From positions 1 through 35,985 of the forward strand of contig NZ_NCII01000097.1 in the NCBI RefSeq assembly GCF_002256775.1: 35,985 nucleotides of DNA, given 5' to 3'. Both the position numbers and the translations under genes were made by a program. Source of the DNA: Novosphingobium sp. 17-62-19 (GTDB taxonomy: Bacteria; Pseudomonadota; Alphaproteobacteria; Sphingomonadales; Sphingomonadaceae). The stretch's first letter is position 1, and each line of letters begins with the position of its first letter. The notes beneath the pieces were generated by a model. It saw only the letters and a list, made by a program, of their open reading frames with translations. It was not told where the DNA came from and did no database searches. This document shows positions 30,940 to 35,985 of this stretch, piece after piece.

Positions 30940-32729
30940 CGCCCACGCAAGCCTGGCGCATCCTTGGAATTGCGAAGACGCCCGAGTTGGGTGCGATCCG
31001 TCGCGCCTATGCCGAGCGGCTGAAGGCAATGGACATCGACAAGGATGTCGATGGCTATGCCCGCCTGCGCGAGGCGCGCGATGCGGCGCTGCGCTGGGCC
31101 AGAATGCAGGCGAAACCGGCAATGAAAGATGCGCCTGACGCTCTTGCCGGAGTGGCGGATCTGGACGAGGCCGAGCCAGACAGGGCTTTGGAATCGTTGC
31201 CTGAATCTGAAACCTCAAGTTGGCTTTATGCTGCACCTGCGGCGCGGGGTGAGGCTGATCCAAGCCTGACCACGCGGCTGGGTGATACGGCACCCAAGCT
31301 GGATGTGACGACGGGCTTTTCTGCGGCGCAGGCCCCGGCTGAGCAGGCAATCGGGGTGGGGCGCGATCCTTTTGCGCGGCCTGTGCTGCTGGGACTTGAG
31401 GCGACGTCCGATGCGGTGATGCCTGCGTGGGCACACGAGCAGGCGCTGCACCGGTTGCTCTATGTGGAAGAGCCGCAGGACGACGAAGACGCCACCCCGC
31501 CCCCGCTGGAAGGCTGGCAAGAGGCGATGGCGCTGGGCCATTTGAAAGCCGTGCTGCGCCATGCCGAAACGGTGAGCGTGACCGCCTTTGACGAGATCGA
31601 CAACTGGCTTGCGCGCGTGCTGGCAGGGGCGTGGCCGCGTTCTGCGCCACTGCTGGAGCCTGCGGCGGCGGTGTTCGGCTGGGAAAGCGAGCGGGGGCAG
31701 GTTTCGGAGCGGCCATCGGTGGCGTTCCTGAATGCGCGGCTGCGGGGATTGCGGTTCCGCGAAAAAGTGCTGGAACCCAAGCATCCGTTGCACAAGGCTT
31801 GGGTGGAATTGACCACACCGGCGCAGCAAGGGAGCCGCAAGGGCTGGTTCGTGAAGCGCGCCGATGTGGAGCAATTGCTGGCGGGCGTGCGAAAGAACTT
31901 TCCAGAAATCGAGCATCATTTTGATCCGTGGCGCGTGGCGCTGTGGGACAAGCCTGAGGGTGCGGGCACAGGTGAGGGTTGGTTCAGCAAGACGCGGCTG
32001 TGGATTTTCGCGGCCATTCTGGTGTTTCAGATCCTGCGCTATGCGCTGGCAGACTGGACGCCAGAGGCATCGAACCCGCCTCCACCGGTCGCCCTTTCTT
32101 CAAGCGAGATCGCTGAGGATGGCAAGGCGATCCAAGGCGCGCTGGACCGGATTTTCGGGCCGGAGATCACGCTGGAGGGGCTGAAGTCGCTCCAACCAGA
32201 CCTTGCCGCGCTGTTCAGTGCTAACCGCACCATAGCGCGTAGCGATGGCAGTGACGCGGCGGGCTATGCGGCGAAGGTCCACGATCTGGTGCGCGAGCGA
32301 ATGTATGCCACGGCGCTGGTGGAGAAAGGGCCGCTGCTGGCCGATGTGCAGCGGGTGCGCGCTGATCTGCTGCGGGCTGCGCGCAAAGTGGGCGGGGCGC
32401 AGTGCATGGCACTGATCCGCACGCGCAGGCTTGATCCGCAAGTGGTGGTGCCCGAAGCTGTGCTGTCCGCCGAGCGCAAACTGGCAGTGCGAATGCTTGA
32501 CGCCAGCCAACTTGGCCCGCCAGCGCGGATCGCGCCCGGCACTGTCAGTGTGCCAGGCGCGCTGGTGGACAAGGTTATGACGCTGTCCGGCGTTCCTGAA
32601 GACCGCGTGCGCAAGGCGATGGACGGCAAGGGTTCTGACGCCGATCAGTGCGCTGTCACCATCGCGCTGATCGACGCGGCGCTGGCGTGGAAAGGCAAGG
32701 AGCGCGAGGCTGTCCTTTTGGTTCTTTGA
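30936..32729 (+). CDS. J-like membrane protein coupled to hscC, HPD motif missing
   Basis: A 597-residue protein. Residues 1-55 resemble a J-domain (TPTQAWRILGIAKTPELGAI, RRAYAERLKAMDIDKD, DGYARLREARDAAL), but the loop that should carry HPD reads AMDIDKD, so His and Pro are absent. A long acidic region follows, then one membrane segment near residues 355-370 (LWIFAAILVFQILRYAL) and a C-terminal region of about 220 residues. It resembles the E. coli DjlB/DjlC-type partners of HscC in gene order and layout. Translation starts at TTG 30936, overlapping the hscC TGA (TTGA). Its own stop overlaps the helicase ATG. The C-terminal part has no recognised domain. Confidence 0.8.
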   Translation: MTPTQAWRILGIAKTPELGAIRRAYAERLKAMDIDKDVDGYARLREARDAALRWARMQAKPAMKDAPDALAGVADLDEAEPDRALESLPESETSSWLYAAPAARGEADPSLTTRLGDTAPKLDVTTGFSAAQAPAEQAIGVGRDPFARPVLLGLEATSDAVMPAWAHEQALHRLLYVEEPQDDEDATPPPLEGWQEAMALGHLKAVLRHAETVSVTAFDEIDNWLARVLAGAWPRSAPLLEPAAAVFGWESERGQVSERPSVAFLNARLRGLRFREKVLEPKHPLHKAWVELTTPAQQGSRKGWFVKRADVEQLLAGVRKNFPEIEHHFDPWRVALWDKPEGAGTGEGWFSKTRLWIFAAILVFQILRYALADWTPEASNPPPPVALSSSEIAEDGKAIQGALDRIFGPEITLEGLKSLQPDLAALFSANRTIARSDGSDAAGYAAKVHDLVRERMYATALVEKGPLLADVQRVRADLLRAARKVGGAQCMALIRTRRLDPQVVVPEAVLSAERKLAVRMLDASQLGPPARIAPGTVSVPGALVDKVMTLSGVPEDRVRKAMDGKGSDADQCAVTIALIDAALAWKGKEREAVLLVL

Positions 32730-35167
32730 TGGCGCGCCTATCTAATGGTGCAATGACGCTTCCCGCATCGATCACCGACTGGTTCACCGTCCGGGGCTGG
32801 CGCGTGCGGCGGCATCAGAGCGAGATGCTGGAAGCGGCGCGCAGCGGGCAACATGCGCTGCTGGTGGCCGATACCGGGGCGGGCAAGACGCTGGCTGGGT
32901 TCCTGCCGACGCTGGCGGCCTTTGCAGGTGATGATCCGCCGGGGGACGGGTTGCACACGCTCTATGTCTCGCCGCTGAAAGCGCTGGCGCATGACGTGCA
33001 GCGCAATCTGCTGACGCCGGTGGACGAGATCGGACTGAAGGTCCGCATCGAGACGCGCAGCGGCGATACGCCGTCTGACCGCAAGGCGCGGCAGCGGGCG
33101 AAGCCGCCGCATGTGCTGCTGACCACGCCGGAATCGCTCTCGCTGCTGTTGAGTTACCCGGAAGCGGCGACGATGTTTGCGGGGCTGCGGCGGGTGATCG
33201 TGGACGAGGTTCATGCCTTTGCTACGGGCAAGCGGGGGGACTTGCTGGCGCTGTCGCTCGCGCGGTTGCAGGCAATTGCACCCGATATGCGGCGGGTGGC
33301 GCTTTCCGCCACGGTGGCCGATCCGCAGGACTTCTGCGCGTGGCTCGCGCCCGATGGCAATGCGGCTTCGGTGCGGCTGGTGGAAGGGGAGGAGGGCGCG
33401 AAGCCGGAGCTTTCGATCCTGCACCCCGAAGACCAGCGCGTGCCGTGGGGTGGACATGCGGCGGCGTGGGCCGTGCCGCAGTTGTATGACGAGATCAGGC
33501 GCAACAACACCACGCTGATCTTCACCAACACGCGGTTTCTGGCCGAATACATCTTCCAGCTGCTGTGGGATGTGAACGACGACAAGCTGCCCATCGGCAT
33601 TCACCACGGTTCGCTGTCCAAGGAAGCACGGCGCAAGGTGGAAGGGGCGATGGCGCGGGGCGAATTGCGCGCGCTGGTTTGCACTGCCAGCCTCGATCTG
33701 GGGGTGGACTGGGGCGATGTCGATCTGGTGGTGCAGATGGGCGCACCCAAGGGATCGTCGCGGCTTTTGCAGCGGATAGGGCGGGCCAATCACCGGCTCG
33801 ATTGCCCCAGTCGCGCCCTGCTGGCTCCCGGCAATCGCTTCGAGTTTCTGGAGGCCTTTGCGGCACAGGAAGCGGTTCATGAAGGCAAGCGCGACGGGGA
33901 GGAGTTCCGCGCGGGTGGGCTGGATGTGCTGGCGCAGCATGTGATGGCCTGCGCCTGTGCGGGGCCGTTTGACGAGGCGGCGCTGTTTGCCGAGGTGCGT
34001 TCGGCCCATCCCTATCGCTGGATCGACGAGCCGCAATGGCAGCGGGTGCTGGCCTTCGTGGCGACAGGGGGATATGCCCTGCGGGCCTACGATCGGTTCA
34101 AGCGGATCGTGCGGGACAAGCAGGGCACATGGCGGCTGACGCATCCTGAACACGCAGCGCGGCACCGGCTGAACGCTGGGATCATCGTCGATTCCGAGAT
34201 GCTGGAAGTGCGGTTCCGCAACGGGCGCTCGCTGGGCAAGGTCGAGGAAGGCTTCGGCGCGACGCTATCACCGGGGGATACGATCCGATTTGCGGGGATG
34301 GACCTTGAGGTCGAGGGCGTGCGCGATCTGGAATTGATCGTGCGGGCGGCCAAGAAGCCGGGGCAAATTCCCAGCTACATGGGCGCAAGGCTGCCGCTGA
34401 CGACGCACTTATCAGACCGGGTGCGAGGACTGATGGTGGACCGGGCGGGATGGTCGCGGTTCCCTGATGACGTGCGCGAATGGCTGGAAATGCAGGACTG
34501 GCGCAGCAGGTTGCCGGGGCCAGGGATGCTGCTGGCGGAGAGCTTTCCGCATCAGAACAAGCACTACACAGTGTACTACACCTTTGAGGGGTGGAACGCG
34601 AACCAATCGCTGGGGATGCTGATCACCCGGCGGATGAACGAGCTAGGCCAAGTGCCGCTGGGATTCGTGGCCAATGACTATTCGCTGGCAGTGTGGGGGG
34701 CGCGGCCAGTGGACGATCCCGCACCGCTGCTGTCCCCCGACATTCTGGCGCATGAATTTGTGGAATGGGTGCAAGAATCGCACCTGTTGCGCCGCGCCTT
34801 CCGCGAGGTGGCAGTGATTTCAGGGCTGGTGGAACGGCAGCATCCGGGCAAGCGCAAATCGGGCAAACAGGTGACCTTTTCGACCGACCTGATCTATGAC
34901 GTGCTCCGCAAATACGAGCCGGACCACTTGCTGATCGAGGCGGCCTGGGCCGATGCGCGCGCGCGGATGACCGATGTGGGGCGGCTGGGCGATCTGCTGG
35001 ACCGCGCGGCAGGGCAACTGGTGCATGTCGAGCTTGACCGCGTCAGCCCGTTGGCGGTGCCAGTGCTGGTGATGATCGGGCGCGAGACAACGCCTGCCGG
35101 GGCGGCAGACGATGAATTGCTGATGGAGGCAGAGTCTTTGGCCGCAGCGGCGATGCGTGCGAATTGA
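32729..35167 (+). CDS. Ligase-associated DEXH-box DNA helicase (Lhr-like)
   Basis: An 812-residue superfamily 2 helicase. Walker A ADTGAGKT is at 47-54, then VSPLKALAHDVQRNLL, the DEVH box at 159-162 (VIVDEVHAF), SATV, LIFTNTRFLAEYIFQLL, and motif VI QRIGRANHR. The long C-terminal part is of the Lhr type. The family's usual neighbours, an ATP-dependent DNA ligase, a metallo-beta-lactamase-fold exonuclease and the PdeM endonuclease, are not in this window. Instead the ATG at 32729 overlaps the stop of the J-like gene (TGATG). The frame opens at 32648; an ATG at 32753 is another possible start. It converges on the NnrU gene with nine bases between stops. Confidence 0.9.
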   Translation: MARLSNGAMTLPASITDWFTVRGWRVRRHQSEMLEAARSGQHALLVADTGAGKTLAGFLPTLAAFAGDDPPGDGLHTLYVSPLKALAHDVQRNLLTPVDEIGLKVRIETRSGDTPSDRKARQRAKPPHVLLTTPESLSLLLSYPEAATMFAGLRRVIVDEVHAFATGKRGDLLALSLARLQAIAPDMRRVALSATVADPQDFCAWLAPDGNAASVRLVEGEEGAKPELSILHPEDQRVPWGGHAAAWAVPQLYDEIRRNNTTLIFTNTRFLAEYIFQLLWDVNDDKLPIGIHHGSLSKEARRKVEGAMARGELRALVCTASLDLGVDWGDVDLVVQMGAPKGSSRLLQRIGRANHRLDCPSRALLAPGNRFEFLEAFAAQEAVHEGKRDGEEFRAGGLDVLAQHVMACACAGPFDEAALFAEVRSAHPYRWIDEPQWQRVLAFVATGGYALRAYDRFKRIVRDKQGTWRLTHPEHAARHRLNAGIIVDSEMLEVRFRNGRSLGKVEEGFGATLSPGDTIRFAGMDLEVEGVRDLELIVRAAKKPGQIPSYMGARLPLTTHLSDRVRGLMVDRAGWSRFPDDVREWLEMQDWRSRLPGPGMLLAESFPHQNKHYTVYYTFEGWNANQSLGMLITRRMNELGQVPLGFVANDYSLAVWGARPVDDPAPLLSPDILAHEFVEWVQESHLLRRAFREVAVISGLVERQHPGKRKSGKQVTFSTDLIYDVLRKYEPDHLLIEAAWADARARMTDVGRLGDLLDRAAGQLVHVELDRVSPLAVPVLVMIGRETTPAGAADDELLMEAESLAAAAMRAN

Positions 35168-35176
35168 CGGGCCTTA

Positions 35177-35857
35177 TCAACCGATCCACAGCCACAGGCC
35201 AGCAGGCAAGCTAAAGAAGTGGTAGTGGGCCCATGTGATCAGGAACCACACCAGGAATGCGATGATCCAAATGACGCCGATCTCGCCAGAATGTTCAAAG
35301 CGGGGCCAGAATGATGTCCGGCGCAGCCATGGACCATATTCGCGCTTGTTCCATTCGCCCTTGCGCTTGTCCTGAAAGTGCGAGCCGAGCAGCGCAAGCA
35401 CGATCAACCCTGCCATCAGTATGATCGAGCGGCCTGTGGGTGCCGCGATGATGTGCCCCAGCGCCCAAAGCGCGATAGCCCACATCATCGGGTGCCGCGT
35501 GATCTTGAACACGCCCGAGGGGATCACGGTGCCAAGGCCTGCTGCGTTGTTCCCGGGCAGTGCCGGGTTGCGCGAGAACGATGGCAAAAGGAAAGCCGTG
35601 GCGACGATCGTCAGCATACTGGCCAGCGCCCAAGAAAGCGGATGCATCCCGTCCCACAGCGCGGAACCTGCATCTGTACGATCAAACACCACGATGGCCC
35701 AAGCCAGCGTGCCGATGGATACGAACGAATAGAGCAAGAGAAAGGCTTGTGTGCCGAGTTTTGCCATCAGAGCGCCACGCAGCGGTCCTGACATCACAAA
35801 GTGGGACACCACAAAAGCAAGTGTTGCCACCACAAGGTGGACCAACGAAGCATCCAT
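35177..35857 (-). CDS. NnrU-family membrane protein
   Basis: A 226-residue integral membrane protein with about six membrane segments, starting ASLVHLVVATLAFVVSHFVM. The central FKITRHPMMWAIALWALGHI is the hallmark of the NnrU/isoprenylcysteine-methyltransferase-like fold. NnrU was named from denitrification gene clusters, but homologues occur widely, and no denitrification gene is nearby, so the role is unknown. The frame is open to 35938. The ATG at 35857 with GGGGG upstream starts right before the first membrane segment and is preferred. It converges on the helicase gene. Confidence 0.87.
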   Translation of the reverse strand: MDASLVHLVVATLAFVVSHFVMSGPLRGALMAKLGTQAFLLLYSFVSIGTLAWAIVVFDRTDAGSALWDGMHPLSWALASMLTIVATAFLLPSFSRNPALPGNNAAGLGTVIPSGVFKITRHPMMWAIALWALGHIIAAPTGRSIILMAGLIVLALLGSHFQDKRKGEWNKREYGPWLRRTSFWPRFEHSGEIGVIWIIAFLVWFLITWAHYHFFSLPAGLWLWIG

Positions 35858-35945
35858 TATCAGCCCCCATTTGCGTTGGCTCGATGCGGTCGTGTCCCAC
35901 TGGGTGGTGTAAGAAGGTTTCCCTGACAGGGTAGCCACCGTCGAT

Positions 35946-35985
35946 CTTCTGTTAGGGTTCGGATGCGAACTCGAACCTGGAGAAG
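35946..35985. repeat. Imperfect inverted repeat at the window edge
   Basis: Outer arms CTTCT and AGAAG and inner arms GGTTCG and CGAACC form an interrupted palindrome about 90 bases upstream of the NnrU start. It may extend beyond the window. Role unknown. Confidence 0.35.

Noticed and set aside
32738-34165. 475-codon minus-strand open frame over the helicase gene
   Set aside because: Antisense of a complete helicase; composition dominated by His, Arg, Gln and Pro.
35946-35985. tRNA T-arm-like sequence (GGTTCGA) at the window end on the minus strand
   Set aside because: The loop is ten bases rather than seven, and no acceptor, D-arm or anticodon stem fits around it.

Overview
The window reads as chromosomal DNA of a GC-rich alphaproteobacterium, most likely a sphingomonad close to Novosphingobium. 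Supporting signs are dnaA beside rpsT, a MipZ-type division ATPase, UrcA-like and CC_3452-like small exported proteins, and promoter-like sites for the alphaproteobacterial general stress sigma factor EcfG. This placement rests on remembered family knowledge; no search was run. No rRNA, tRNA, CRISPR array, prophage or plasmid gene was recognised. The one mobile element is a complete ISL3-family insertion sequence.

Layout. 1-5.5 kb: the 3' end of aconitase with its terminator, a 90-bp palindromic repeat, a MoeB/ThiF-like E1 enzyme, a second inverted repeat, dnaA, rpsT and a cytochrome P450. 5.5-13.7 kb: ferrochelatase (hemH), a Tat-exported molybdenum hydroxylase large subunit, the Fe-S carrier ApbC/Mrp, then hflK-hflC and a Do/DegP-type protease, a membrane and periplasm protein quality-control block. 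13.7-17.7 kb: the ISL3 element, a small membrane-protein gene it truncates, and a bifunctional penicillin-binding protein. 17.8-22.8 kb: msrB, several small exported or membrane proteins, an HxlR-type regulator, and a lipid-kinase-like plus metallophosphoesterase pair. 23-28.2 kb: a chemoreceptor without a periplasmic sensor domain, a small unknown protein, panC, and a divergent run mipZ, membrane J-domain protein, phosphoglucomutase/phosphomannomutase. 28.2-36 kb: a BON-domain protein with a long disordered Gly/Tyr/Arg-rich region, an HscC-type Hsp70 translationally coupled to a degenerate J-like membrane protein and to a ligase-associated DEXH helicase, and an NnrU-family membrane protein.

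The most notable observations concern broken genes and stress control. The Do/DegP gene has its signal peptide in a different frame from its protease body. mipZ appears to have lost an internal C-terminal segment out of frame: the old C-terminus and its stop survive in another frame, and that stop still overlaps the start of the next gene. The ISL3 copy has perfect terminal repeats but no target duplication and cuts a conserved small gene, which points to an adjacent deletion. A perfect EcfG-type promoter lies ahead of the Do/DegP gene and a one-mismatch version ahead of the BON gene. No single undescribed system stands out. The best candidate for a novel functional association is the tightly overlapped hscC / degenerate J-like / DEXH helicase operon.
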